A DNA stretch of 31,156 bases from a virus: positions 1 through 31,156 of the IMG/VR virus record IMGVR_UViG_3300030098_001409. One strand, 5' to 3'. A program made the translations under genes and the position numbers. The notes beneath the pieces are model-generated. The model worked only from the letters and a program-made list of their open reading frames with translations, was not told the DNA's origin and ran no database searches. Shown in pieces: positions 12,028 through 20,231 of the stretch (its first letter is position 1; every line of letters starts with the position of its first letter).

Positions 12028-14058
12028 ATGGATGCCGCTGATAAAACTTTTTGGCATAGTCAAATAGAGACAGCTAAAGATGCAATGGATGAGCGTCACA
12101 AAACGTGGCAAAGATTGCTCGATTCCTATGCGTTGAAGCTAGATCTTCCGGGACTTGACGAAGAAAAGACTATTCGCTTGTCGCGGATGTATCCGATTAT
12201 GCGTCAGATGTTGGCTTCGTTGGCTTTTAATTATCCGCATATTAATGTGATGGCTGAGCCGTTGTATGAGAGGCTTGGAGTTGACTGGGGCGAAACGTCG
12301 CGGATAATGGAAAAAGCTGCAAATAGTGCTTTGAAGTTGATGAACGCTAAAGTCGAGGTGCATCAGCAGATTTTTGACGCGGCCTTTTGTGGAGTAGGTT
12401 GGGGTAAGTTTGGGTGGAATCCTGTAGGTACGGATTCATTCCCTCCTTATACAAGCAATGACGTTATGCGAGAAGGGTTTACGTGTTACATGCGTAAAGA
12501 TCCTTTTCGGATATTCCCTGATCCCGATTGCCCTCCTCAAAGTATTGGGTATGCGTATTATATAATTGAAGAGATCGAGGTGCCGTTTAAGTTTGTGCGC
12601 GATGATCCGCGATATACATTGCCAGAGGGACTGGATGCTATTGAGGATTTGCAGCCTGGTACAGAGTATGGACGGCTCGGAACTGATTTGTATGATGACG
12701 AAGAAGATGAAATAATTAATCGCATCAAAGGTGATAAGAAGACGATTAAGATTTATGAGGTTCATAATCGTATTGATGGTAGGCTGCATACATTCTTAGA
12801 TCATCTAGAAGACCCTATTGAAGATGTTCCGCATCCATTTGGGAATATATCAGCTCAGGTTTCTAACAATAGAATTGTAGGCTCTACGCCACTTCCTGGT
12901 TCGCTACTTAAGAACGGTACTCAGTATGTTCCGTTACGGTTTGATCTTAACGATTCGTTTTATCCCATACCTCCAATGGAGTATATTGAAGATTTACAAG
13001 CTTTAATTATTGAGTCTGTATCTCGGCGTGCAGATGTCCTGAAGCGTTTTGCTCGTGTTATTTTTGCTGAAGAAAGCGAACTTGGCGCAAATTCACAATT
13101 AGAAAAACGTCTTAACGATGCTGAAGATGGTGATATTGTAGCTGTTAAATCTTTGCAGAGTATTAGAGAAGCTAATTGGGGTAACGTACCGACGGATCAA
13201 CTAGGTTTGGAGTCAGATGCACGGAGTTACGAAGAACAGTCATTGCACGTTGGAGATTTAGCACAACAAGGTGCAAGTAGAAAAACTGCGACAGAATCAG
13301 CACTTCTTGCGGGTCAATCGTCCCTTAATAGAGAGTGGATGCAGCAGGCTGTTGCGGAAGTGTACGAGGATATAACGACTAATAACTTTAGAACGTGGCG
13401 CGACTTTAGGTACACGCCTCACAACTTTATTATCAATATTGCAGATGAAGATGCTGAAGCAGAGTATAGTGTGTTGACTACGGAATCGTTTAATTTTGAT
13501 TTTGCCCTAAGAGTTGACGCGCAATCAATGCAGCCGATGATCGAAGAAATTGAACAGCAGAATACTATTTTGTTGTATGATCGGTTAATGGCTAATCCTT
13601 TAGTAGACCAGGTAGAAGTTACTAAAATGTTAATGCGTGGGTTTAGGCGTGCTACTCCAGAGAAACTACTTAGAGGCATGGCTGGCGGTGACGCACTTGC
13701 GCTTATAGAAATAGAAATTGGATTATTGATGCAAGGCCAGATGCCTCCAGTTACTGAAGGGATGGATCACTTTGCTCATATTCAAGCAGAGAATCCGCAG
13801 GTATTGTCACAGCGGCCTGAGTTTGCTCAAGTACCTCCCCAGATGCAGCAGCTAGTACTACAGGTGGCAATGCAACATGTACAGATGCATCAACAAATGG
13901 TAGCACAGCCTCAAGGTGGCGGATCGCAGCCTAGCGTAGACGGACGCTTAATTGAAGGCGGTCAAGGGGGTATTATAAGTGAGGTAAGGCAGAATGCTCA
14001 AGAGACTGCTGACGCCGCTACTGCAGACGTGGCAACATTAACGGGACAAGGCGCATAA
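12028..14058 (+). CDS. Portal protein
   Basis: 676 residues following TerL by 4 bases. The body has the mixed alpha/beta stretch typical of podovirus portals (IMRQMLASLAFNYPHINVMAEP, GWGKFGWNP, MRKDPFRIFPDPDC, and a long helix region about 310-440). The C-terminal 90 residues are Gln/Met-rich and probably disordered or barrel-like (PPQMQQLVLQVAMQHVQMHQ). It forms the dodecameric DNA channel at the capsid vertex. Position between terminase and scaffold/capsid genes supports the call. It ends directly against the next ATG (TAAATG). Confidence 0.85.
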   Translation: MDAADKTFWHSQIETAKDAMDERHKTWQRLLDSYALKLDLPGLDEEKTIRLSRMYPIMRQMLASLAFNYPHINVMAEPLYERLGVDWGETSRIMEKAANSALKLMNAKVEVHQQIFDAAFCGVGWGKFGWNPVGTDSFPPYTSNDVMREGFTCYMRKDPFRIFPDPDCPPQSIGYAYYIIEEIEVPFKFVRDDPRYTLPEGLDAIEDLQPGTEYGRLGTDLYDDEEDEIINRIKGDKKTIKIYEVHNRIDGRLHTFLDHLEDPIEDVPHPFGNISAQVSNNRIVGSTPLPGSLLKNGTQYVPLRFDLNDSFYPIPPMEYIEDLQALIIESVSRRADVLKRFARVIFAEESELGANSQLEKRLNDAEDGDIVAVKSLQSIREANWGNVPTDQLGLESDARSYEEQSLHVGDLAQQGASRKTATESALLAGQSSLNREWMQQAVAEVYEDITTNNFRTWRDFRYTPHNFIINIADEDAEAEYSVLTTESFNFDFALRVDAQSMQPMIEEIEQQNTILLYDRLMANPLVDQVEVTKMLMRGFRRATPEKLLRGMAGGDALALIEIEIGLLMQGQMPPVTEGMDHFAHIQAENPQVLSQRPEFAQVPPQMQQLVLQVAMQHVQMHQQMVAQPQGGGSQPSVDGRLIEGGQGGIISEVRQNAQETADAATADVATLTGQGA

Positions 14059-14469
14059 ATGGCTATAAATCATGATTATTTTTGCGCTAAGTGCAGCGCA
14101 GAAAAGTGTGACGTTATTACTGGTGCACCTCAGTGTTGTGGGCAAGCTATGGGGATTCATTATGGACGCATTACAGGTCCGGCTAAGTTTAACCCTAATG
14201 CTGCTTCAATGTATGGAAAGTACCATCCGGGGTTTGGTTGTGTTGTAGAAGATTATTCGCATAAACAGCGATTGCTGAAGAAGTTTGATGTAATTGAGGC
14301 TGCAGATCCTGTAAAGGGCTCCCGTCAACATGAACGCCCGCCTGGCTATCAAGGGCCAGGAAAAGAGATCGTTCCTCAAAAAGAAGAATCTAAACAACTT
14401 GGTGGATGGATTAATGGGCCAGAAGATATTAAACGTCTAGAAAAGGAGGCTCTCGATGGTATCGGCTGA
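14059..14469 (+). CDS. Zinc-ribbon head-module protein
   Basis: 136 residues. The first 30 carry a metal-site set, Cys9-x2-Cys12, Cys17 and Cys26-Cys27 in the pattern FCAKC and PQCCGQAM, like FmdB-type zinc ribbons. Then FGCVVEDYSHKQRLLKKFDV and a Gly/Pro-rich region. Small zinc-ribbon proteins between portal and scaffold are frequent in such phages, and their role is not established. The gene begins immediately after the portal stop. It overlaps the next small gene by 14 bases. Confidence 0.65.
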   Translation: MAINHDYFCAKCSAEKCDVITGAPQCCGQAMGIHYGRITGPAKFNPNAASMYGKYHPGFGCVVEDYSHKQRLLKKFDVIEAADPVKGSRQHERPPGYQGPGKEIVPQKEESKQLGGWINGPEDIKRLEKEALDGIG

Positions 14470-14605
14470 GATTAAATTTCTTTTGCATACGGAAAAAGAA
14501 CTTGTGCGTCCAATTGTAATTATGAATGTCGCTAACAGGGAAGCTAGAGCTTCTGCAAAAACTCGGGAACTTGCAGAACTGGCTTTAGCGTTATTGACCC
14601 TATAA
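14456..14605 (+). CDS. Hypothetical small protein (49 aa)
   Basis: Translated from an ATG with a strong AGGAGG 7 bases upstream, overlapping the end of the zinc-ribbon gene. The sequence is MVSAEIKFLLHTEKELVRPI, then an Ala/Arg helix and a leucine-rich end (ELAELALALLTL). Predicted as two short helices. Its stop codon lies inside the candidate promoter at 14601. Strong RBS and overlap argue for real expression. Function unknown. Confidence 0.65.
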   Translation: MVSAEIKFLLHTEKELVRPIVIMNVANREARASAKTRELAELALALLTL

Positions 14606-14623
14606 CTTCAGTTCCCGAATTTA
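14601..14623 (+). promoter_or_regulatory. Candidate phage-RNAP promoter before the scaffold gene
   Basis: TATAACTTCAGTTC followed by CCGAATTTA, two differences from the copy at 6044. The ATG at 14647 is 23 bases further on, with AAGGAG between. It would raise expression of scaffold and capsid relative to the terminase genes. Confidence 0.65.
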
Positions 14624-14646
14624 TACAATCGTAAGGAGTATATTTT

Positions 14647-15519
14647 ATGTCAGAAGCTACGCAGCCGGTTGAATCCAGCGAAGAGGTTGACGAAGGCGTC
14701 TTTGGAGCAGGATTAGACGAAGCCGTTGGACCAGACGTTGGAATTCAAATAGCTGACCCAGCAGCTAATGACGCCCAATTCACTGAGGCGCAAGAAGAGT
14801 TTGATCCAGTGCAGTTTGACTGGCTATCTGGGGATATAGAAAGTGTCCCTGAACAATACAAGCCTCTTCAGAAAGTTGCGCGTCAGCAACAGTCGATTCT
14901 AAATCGTACTAACATGGATTTGCGCAACCAAGAAAAGCGCATGCGCGAAGCCGAGGAGCGTTATCTTCGTATAATTGAAGGTGCCCAGGGCCAAGAAGAA
15001 CAACCGCAATCTACGGAGAACGGTTCGATTTTGCCGTCACTGGGTATCACGGCTGAGTCTGAAGGTTATGACGCTGCCGTTGCTGTAGAATCAATTGCTC
15101 AGGCCATCTTTAAGCCGTATCTAGAACGTTTAGGGACAGTGGAAAATGGTGTAGGTCAGATATTGCAGTCCTACCAACAGAATCAACAGCAACAACAGCA
15201 GCAGGCACAATCTCAAATTCAGACGGAGATTGACGAAGCTACCGCGGCTCATGGTGATGCAATCTGGAAAATGCAGGATGACATTGCATATTTTCGCGGC
15301 AAAACAAACCCAGAGACAGATAGACCATATACGGTATTGCAAGCATATGAAAAAGCAATGGCGTATAATGGGGGTCTGAAATCTCCTGCACCGCAGAATG
15401 CTACTCAGCCCAATAGGACTGGGCCTGGGCCGCGTTCTGTTCCTTCCAATAATACGTCGTCGGGTAGACTTGACACGAGTCAAGTTCTCGATGGTCTTAA
15501 GAACATAGGATTTGAATAA
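14647..15519 (+). CDS. Scaffolding protein
   Basis: 290 residues. The acidic N-terminus (EEVDEGVFGAGLDE) and charged central helix (LRNQEKRMREAEERYLRIIEG, about 98-118) resemble podovirus scaffolds. A glutamine run follows (about 175-190) and the C-terminal region is Pro/Asn-rich and disordered. Capsid-binding elements of scaffolds are usually near the C-terminus (DTSQVLDGLKNIGF here). It precedes the major capsid gene with a TAATG overlap. The assignment rests on composition, size and position. Confidence 0.7.
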   Translation: MSEATQPVESSEEVDEGVFGAGLDEAVGPDVGIQIADPAANDAQFTEAQEEFDPVQFDWLSGDIESVPEQYKPLQKVARQQQSILNRTNMDLRNQEKRMREAEERYLRIIEGAQGQEEQPQSTENGSILPSLGITAESEGYDAAVAVESIAQAIFKPYLERLGTVENGVGQILQSYQQNQQQQQQQAQSQIQTEIDEATAAHGDAIWKMQDDIAYFRGKTNPETDRPYTVLQAYEKAMAYNGGLKSPAPQNATQPNRTGPGPRSVPSNNTSSGRLDTSQVLDGLKNIGFE

Positions 15520-16484
15520 TGGCAGCTTCCAGCACCACTGAAACTTGGGATGCTGCTTGGACTCTTACTATGCGAGCTAAGCGTAAGCGGCTGACTGATA
15601 CGATTTTTGACGCGTATCCGACGCTGCGTATGTTTAACTCGAAAGCAGAAGTAGAGGCAGGCGGCAAAGAAATCCAAGAAGACGTAATGTATGGCAAGAA
15701 CAGCGGTACTTGGTTCGACGGGTATGACACTGTTGGTACCGATGCTGTTGATGGTATCACTGCGGCTTTCTTCCCGTGGCGTTACTATGCCGTACCCATT
15801 ACGATTTCTATGACTGAAGAAGATGAGAATCGTAAGAGCGACAGTGCTATGCGATTGCTCGAAGCTAAAACCAAGCAGTCTATGATGTCTGCTCGGGATG
15901 CCATCAATGCGGCACTCTACAGTGCGCAGTCTGGCAAGTCGATTCTGGGTCTCCAGGATCTTGTTGCTGATACTGCCACTTCGGGTACTGTCGGTGGTAT
16001 TAATCGTGCGACCAATACTTGGTGGCGTAATAAGGCCAATACTTCTTCTACTGATGTAGATTCGAAGTCTGGTGACTTTTATGCTGGCCTCACGGGTATG
16101 TCGTCGCTCTGGAATGATTGTTCGGAAGGTAATGAAACGCCTACGGATATATTTACCACGCTAACCATTTTTGGCGACCTTCAGGAGATTTTTGAGTCGA
16201 CCGGTTATGCGCGGCTAGAAGCCGGTACTCGCGGTGCAGCTGATGCGGGTATGCCGAATTTCCGTGGCGCTACTGTCCGTTATGATCGTGACTGCGCTTC
16301 GCAGCACCTGTATATGCTGAATGACAATTACATCAAGATGAAGATCCAGGCGAACAAGAACTTCGCTAAGACTCCTTTTAAGGAGCCGGTGAATCAGTTC
16401 GCTAAGGTCGCGTTTGTTGTTCTTGGCTGTCAGCTCGTTATTAATAACCCCCGTCGTTTGGGTGTTGCTACTACGTTTACTTAG
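15519..16484 (+). CDS. Major capsid protein
   Basis: 321 residues of the HK97-fold type by size, order and pattern: an N-terminal arm (TWDAAWTLTMRAKRKRL), SKAEVEAGGKEIQEDVMYG, a spine-like helix (ALEAKTKQSMMSARDAINAAL region, about 115-140) and C-terminal strands (NQFAKVAFVVLGCQLVINNP). Codon use is noticeably more G+C-rich and uniform (GGT, GCT, AAG, ATC) than in neighbours, as expected for the most abundant virion protein. It would form the icosahedral shell together with the scaffold. Confidence 0.85.
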   Translation: MAASSTTETWDAAWTLTMRAKRKRLTDTIFDAYPTLRMFNSKAEVEAGGKEIQEDVMYGKNSGTWFDGYDTVGTDAVDGITAAFFPWRYYAVPITISMTEEDENRKSDSAMRLLEAKTKQSMMSARDAINAALYSAQSGKSILGLQDLVADTATSGTVGGINRATNTWWRNKANTSSTDVDSKSGDFYAGLTGMSSLWNDCSEGNETPTDIFTTLTIFGDLQEIFESTGYARLEAGTRGAADAGMPNFRGATVRYDRDCASQHLYMLNDNYIKMKIQANKNFAKTPFKEPVNQFAKVAFVVLGCQLVINNPRRLGVATTFT

Positions 16485-16496
16485 TAGATAATCCTG

Positions 16497-16518
16497 CCTC
16501 CAAGCCAATGGAGGTTTA
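16497..16518 (+). terminator. Small hairpin after the capsid gene (possible weak terminator)
   Basis: CCTCCA (16497-16502) pairs with TGGAGG (16509-16514) around a 6-base loop, followed by TTTAG. A second short hairpin, CCCT/AGGG, follows. The short T-run makes it a leaky terminator or an mRNA-stabilising structure at best. Confidence 0.35.
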
Positions 16519-16548
16519 GCCCTGCCCATAGGGAAAGGAAAAATTAAG

Positions 16549-17316
16549 ATGGCTGTTAATTTTAGAGCACATAATTTCAGCAATAACCGCGTAGGCGGTG
16601 AAGGCATTGGAAGTAAAACTGGCCAGGGGATTTATGAGGAGTCGTCGACTGCTGTATATCCTATTGGCGAAAAGCTGGAGCTCGCGGATGGTCGTGTGTT
16701 CCGGTACGGTTATACTGCCGCTGCCATTAACCGTGGTTTGTTGGTTTCTCAGGATGTTTCGGCTACGGCTATCGTAGAATCTGATGGTAAGTTGACTGCG
16801 GCATCTGCGGGTGCTACTGAAGTTACTTATACGGATTCTGGTACTGTCGGCAGTGCTACTGAGAATCAGTATGCTGGAGGTTATTTGCATATTACTGATG
16901 ATGCCGGAGAAGGTTTCCAGTATCGCATTAAGAGTAACACGGCTGCTGATAGTAATGCTATTACGTTTACGTTGTTTGATGGCTTGGCAGTTGCCGTCAC
17001 GACTGCAACCGACGTAGCTGTTACTGGTAGTTTGTGGTACAATGTTGTAGGCGCAACGTCTACTGATTACATCGTTGCTGGTGTAACGCCCATTACTTTC
17101 CAGGCTAACTATTACGGTTGGTTCCAGACTGCGGGCGTAGCGACTATTTTGGCTGACGGCACTATTGCTGCTGGTCAAAATCTTACGCTTTCGGATGGCG
17201 TTGCGGGTGCTGTACACGCCAAAGATGCGGAAACTGAGCCTTTGGTCGGCTTGGCTACATTCGCACCTGATGACACAGGTCATGTGGGTGTGGTTTTGCA
17301 GAACTTGGTAGTGTAG
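16549..17316 (+). CDS. Accessory head protein, candidate decoration protein
   Basis: 255 residues rich in Thr, Ala, Gly and Val, almost entirely beta-like. The C-terminal stretch (GTIAAGQNLTLSDGVAGAVHAK ... PLVGLATFAP, broken here) has the style of small bacteriophage decoration or DUF2190-like domains. Codon bias equals that of the capsid gene, so it is likely abundant. It follows the capsid gene, with RBS AAAGGAAAA. It might instead be a minor head protein. No motif decides the choice. Confidence 0.55.
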   Translation: MAVNFRAHNFSNNRVGGEGIGSKTGQGIYEESSTAVYPIGEKLELADGRVFRYGYTAAAINRGLLVSQDVSATAIVESDGKLTAASAGATEVTYTDSGTVGSATENQYAGGYLHITDDAGEGFQYRIKSNTAADSNAITFTLFDGLAVAVTTATDVAVTGSLWYNVVGATSTDYIVAGVTPITFQANYYGWFQTAGVATILADGTIAAGQNLTLSDGVAGAVHAKDAETEPLVGLATFAPDDTGHVGVVLQNLVV

Positions 17317-17320
17317 TGTT

Positions 17321-17353
17321 AAGGTGGAGGCATCAAGGCGGTGCCTCTACCTT
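17321..17353 (+). terminator. Long hairpin after the abundant head genes
   Basis: AAGGTGGAGGCA (17321-17332) pairs with TGCCTCTACCTT (17342-17353) with one G-U, loop of 9 bases. Only ATTT follows, so it would be a partial terminator or RNase-protective stem. The place, right after the capsid genes, recalls the position of the T7 main late terminator, but that is an analogy only. Confidence 0.5.
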
Positions 17354-17373
17354 ATTTAAATGGGAGAATGGTT

Positions 17374-17502
17374 ATGCCAAAAGTTGGCGGAAAGCGTTTT
17401 TCATACTCAGCGGCTGGGCGTAAGGCTGCAAAGCAGCATGCAGCTAAAACCAAGAAGAAAGTAACTAACGCCAAGCCTAAGCGGAAAGTGAGAAGTAAGT
17501 AA
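17374..17502 (+). CDS. 42-residue highly basic peptide (core-protein-like)
   Basis: Begins MPKVGGKRFSYSAAGRKAAK and continues with Lys/Ala-rich repeats (AAKTKKKV, KPKRKVRSK). Sixteen of 42 residues are Lys or Arg. GGGAG lies 7 bases upstream of ATG, and the stop overlaps the next start as TAATG. The VGGKRFSY opening resembles small basic proteins seen near structural genes in other short-tailed phages. It could bind packaged DNA, in the manner of a protamine. An alternative in-frame ATG lies 2 codons upstream. Confidence 0.65.
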   Translation: MPKVGGKRFSYSAAGRKAAKQHAAKTKKKVTNAKPKRKVRSK

Positions 17503-18008
17503 TGTCTGAAAGTACGACGCTAAGGAGCGATTTGGCCAAGCTTAATGAGGATAAGCCTGTGGAAGATGTTCGACGGGCTCCGGCTAAGCCTTTGTCTGCG
17601 GGCGAAGAATTGGTAAAGGTTATCCTTAACGCCGATGAATCTACTAAGGCTCTTATTAACCGGGCTTTGGGGAATCCTCCGGTAAGGAAGAAGAAGTCGG
17701 GAGACGTCAACCAGCAAGCTCGTGAGTACATGCGTTCAAACGGAGAAGCCGTTAGGGATTCAGAGATCACTACGTTGCGAATTCGTAATGTAGATCAACC
17801 AGACGAAACTGCATCTGATGCGTATATCGAACAAGAATACGAAGGATTTGTGCCCGCACCTCCGGAAGGCGTGATAGAAAAAGGACCGGAGGCTGTGACC
17901 ATTTGGGTAGAAAACTGGCGTATGGGTAATCATATTAGTACTGGGTCTATGGATTTTGACAGCGAATTACAAGATGCGGAGGCGCTTGCTCGTATAGCGC
18001 ATATGTAA
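17502..18008 (+). CDS. Hypothetical protein (168 aa)
   Basis: Charged, acidic C-terminal half (FVPAPPEGVIEKGPEAVTIW, then FDSELQDAEALARI) and a basic linker (PPVRKKKSGD, about 58-67). Not recognised. It is embedded between the basic peptide and the adaptor and coupled to both by overlaps or a one-base gap, so it is probably part of head completion. No structural fold is evident by eye. Confidence 0.55.
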   Translation: MSESTTLRSDLAKLNEDKPVEDVRRAPAKPLSAGEELVKVILNADESTKALINRALGNPPVRKKKSGDVNQQAREYMRSNGEAVRDSEITTLRIRNVDQPDETASDAYIEQEYEGFVPAPPEGVIEKGPEAVTIWVENWRMGNHISTGSMDFDSELQDAEALARIAHM

Positions 18009-18009
18009 T

Positions 18010-18723
18010 ATGACTCTTTCTGAGTTAATGACTATATCGTTGCGGAGGTGCGGATTAACCGCATCTTCGTCAACGTTTACTAATAACGCGTATAAATACG
18101 TCGATATCGTATCGGCGATGCTGATGGGAGAGTCTCCTAATTGGTATTTTAGGCGTAAAAAAGGTACTATTACGACTGCTGATACAGATCAAGATTACGA
18201 TCTAGCAAGCGATTTCGAGACTCCTATCTTAGCTAAGAATTATACGAATAATAGCAAAGTAAACTTTAGACCTCTGGATTGGCTGGAAGACACTGATCCT
18301 GATTATAGCGAAACTGGTACGGTTACAGATTTAATAATTTCGGGGATGAATACTAGTACGGGAGTGGTTACTGTACTTGCATATCCTGTGCCTGACGGTG
18401 TGCAGACGATTAATTATTGGTATAATCAGGCATTTCCTGAAATGAGCACGAGCTACGATAGTACTGATTTGCAAAAATATTGTCCGAGATGGTTTCAGAA
18501 TTGCCTATTGTTCGGCCTAAGTTCGATGTTTTATTCTGAAAAGGGCGATCTTGATGGTGCTGGAACTGAGTTTGAATTGATGCAACGAAACTTGAGAATT
18601 GGATACGGAATACAGTCTCAAATTAATGGTGATAGTGTCACTAAGATAGGCAAAAAGGGATACTTGAATCAATCCGCAGTTGATCAGTTTGTGTTTGACG
18701 TTAGGGAAGGATCTTTGACCTAA
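18010..18723 (+). CDS. Head-tail adaptor (tail tubular protein A-like)
   Basis: 237 residues. The opening TLSELMTISLRRCGL and the later FQNCLLFGLSSMFYSEKGDLDGA, followed by an ELMQRNLRIGYG helix, match the pattern of podovirus gp4/gp11-type adaptors, which form a ring under the portal. A beta-rich insertion occupies about 50-135 (GTVTDLIISGMN and VLAYPVPDGVQTINYWY). The next gene is the nozzle-like protein, which usually follows it. Coupled by a TAATG overlap. Confidence 0.65.
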   Translation: MTLSELMTISLRRCGLTASSSTFTNNAYKYVDIVSAMLMGESPNWYFRRKKGTITTADTDQDYDLASDFETPILAKNYTNNSKVNFRPLDWLEDTDPDYSETGTVTDLIISGMNTSTGVVTVLAYPVPDGVQTINYWYNQAFPEMSTSYDSTDLQKYCPRWFQNCLLFGLSSMFYSEKGDLDGAGTEFELMQRNLRIGYGIQSQINGDSVTKIGKKGYLNQSAVDQFVFDVREGSLT

Positions 18724-20231
18724 TGGGCATTAATGCGGAGTCAATTACATTTGGGCCCTGGACGACTGTAGATTATAGCGTGCCAGCAGTTGACTTGGCT
18801 CCTGATGTACTTGCAGAAATGAAGAATGTGGAGCTAGATGATGCGGGGAGCATAAAGACCCGCAAAGGGTATACTAAATATATATCTTCAGCATTATCTA
18901 GTACACCTTCTATAACTGGATGTGGAAAACAAAGATTTAGCACGTCGTCCTCTGCAGTATTTGTATTTGCGGGCGATAAATTCTACGAAGATGCTAGCGG
19001 TACTTGGACAGATCGTACTGGCAGTCAAACTATAACGGCAGCAAATGATAATACTTTTATAGCTGCAAACGCAGCGGGGACATTGATTGCAACTAATGGG
19101 GTGGATACTGTTAAGAAATGGACTGCTGCTGGAGGCAATCTTGCAGCATTGGGAATGGGCAGTAGTAGTGTAACAAGGGCTTCTGTAGTAGCGTGGTGGG
19201 ACAACAGAGCTTGGCTGATAAATACAAATCAAGGAGAACGTAGAGCGCACTATTCGTCGAATACTGACATAGAAGCGTATGGCGCGAATGATTATTTTCA
19301 AACTGATGGAGCTATTACGGGAGCTGGGCCTGTAAAGAGTTTCTTCGCATTACACAATGACGATGCGATTTATGGTTTGTTTCCGACTGGGAATGCTGAT
19401 ACTCCATACTCGATTCAACGTAGGGCAGACCGTGGGACTGTTGCCCGGCGTTCGGTAGTGATGGATGAATACGGTAACCAGGTGTTTGTGAGGCGTGATG
19501 GGATATACATTTGGGATGGTTCAAACCCTCCGATTAAGATTTCGGGGAATTTTGATGGCAGTGAATTTTGGGATAATGTAATTCAAGATAGATTGCAGCA
19601 TAGCTTTGCAGTAGAAAATAGAGCGAAGAATCAGGTTATATTTGCATTGCCGTACGGTACTAGTCAAGTGTTGATGAATAAATATATCGTATGGAATTAT
19701 AAAAGACAACAATGGGTTGGAGTATTTGAAGATTTCACACGAATCTGTGCTGCGTATTTCAACGATTCGCCCCATTTTGGCGGCTCTGAAGACGGGTTGT
19801 TGTATGTGCATGACTCTGGGACTAATGACAATACTACTGCTATTAAGAGTTTTGTGTCATTGGCTGCAACTCCTCCGATTTCGCTTGCCGAGGTGGTAAG
19901 ATGGTTGTATGCACGTCATGAATTCGAAGCCGCTGAAACTGATTATGAAATAAATGTACAGCAACGTGGGCCTTCTATTGTGTCGCGTACGGACGGTATA
20001 GGTGTAGGTGATCCAAGTGATGCAATTGAAACTGCGTTTATAGTTGGATCGTCGTCTATTCGAGGTTCAACTACTGCGTATGTGCTAGATACTGATATGT
20101 GGGGATATGATCCTGTTACGCAATTAAAATACACCGCAAATAATAAAGATGAACCTATGGCTTTACGTAGAGCATTAGTAATGTTTAAGCCTATTGGTAA
20201 GCGGACTAAGCGTCAATTAGGAGTTGAGTAA
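18723..20231 (+). CDS. Tail nozzle/stopper protein (beta-propeller type)
   Basis: 502 residues. The N-terminal part (ADLSVPAVDLAPDVLAEMKNVELDD region) with TRKGY near residue 48 is typical of P22 gp10/tail-tubular-B-like proteins. Repeated blade-like segments follow: VFVFAGDKFYED, AYGANDYFQTD, FVRRDGIYIWDG, YIVWNYKRQQWVGVF and GLLYVHDSG. The C-terminal 120 residues form another beta domain. It would close the short tail beneath the adaptor. Size is near that of phage stabilisation proteins. The exact family needs profile comparison. Confidence 0.65.
   Translation: MGINAESITFGPWTTVDYSVPAVDLAPDVLAEMKNVELDDAGSIKTRKGYTKYISSALSSTPSITGCGKQRFSTSSSAVFVFAGDKFYEDASGTWTDRTGSQTITAANDNTFIAANAAGTLIATNGVDTVKKWTAAGGNLAALGMGSSSVTRASVVAWWDNRAWLINTNQGERRAHYSSNTDIEAYGANDYFQTDGAITGAGPVKSFFALHNDDAIYGLFPTGNADTPYSIQRRADRGTVARRSVVMDEYGNQVFVRRDGIYIWDGSNPPIKISGNFDGSEFWDNVIQDRLQHSFAVENRAKNQVIFALPYGTSQVLMNKYIVWNYKRQQWVGVFEDFTRICAAYFNDSPHFGGSEDGLLYVHDSGTNDNTTAIKSFVSLAATPPISLAEVVRWLYARHEFEAAETDYEINVQQRGPSIVSRTDGIGVGDPSDAIETAFIVGSSSIRGSTTAYVLDTDMWGYDPVTQLKYTANNKDEPMALRRALVMFKPIGKRTKRQLGVE

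Noticed and set aside
16516-17283. 255-codon open frame antisense to the accessory head gene
   Set aside because: It mirrors a biased, highly expressed gene. Such long antisense frames arise from codon bias, and no promoter or RBS supports it.
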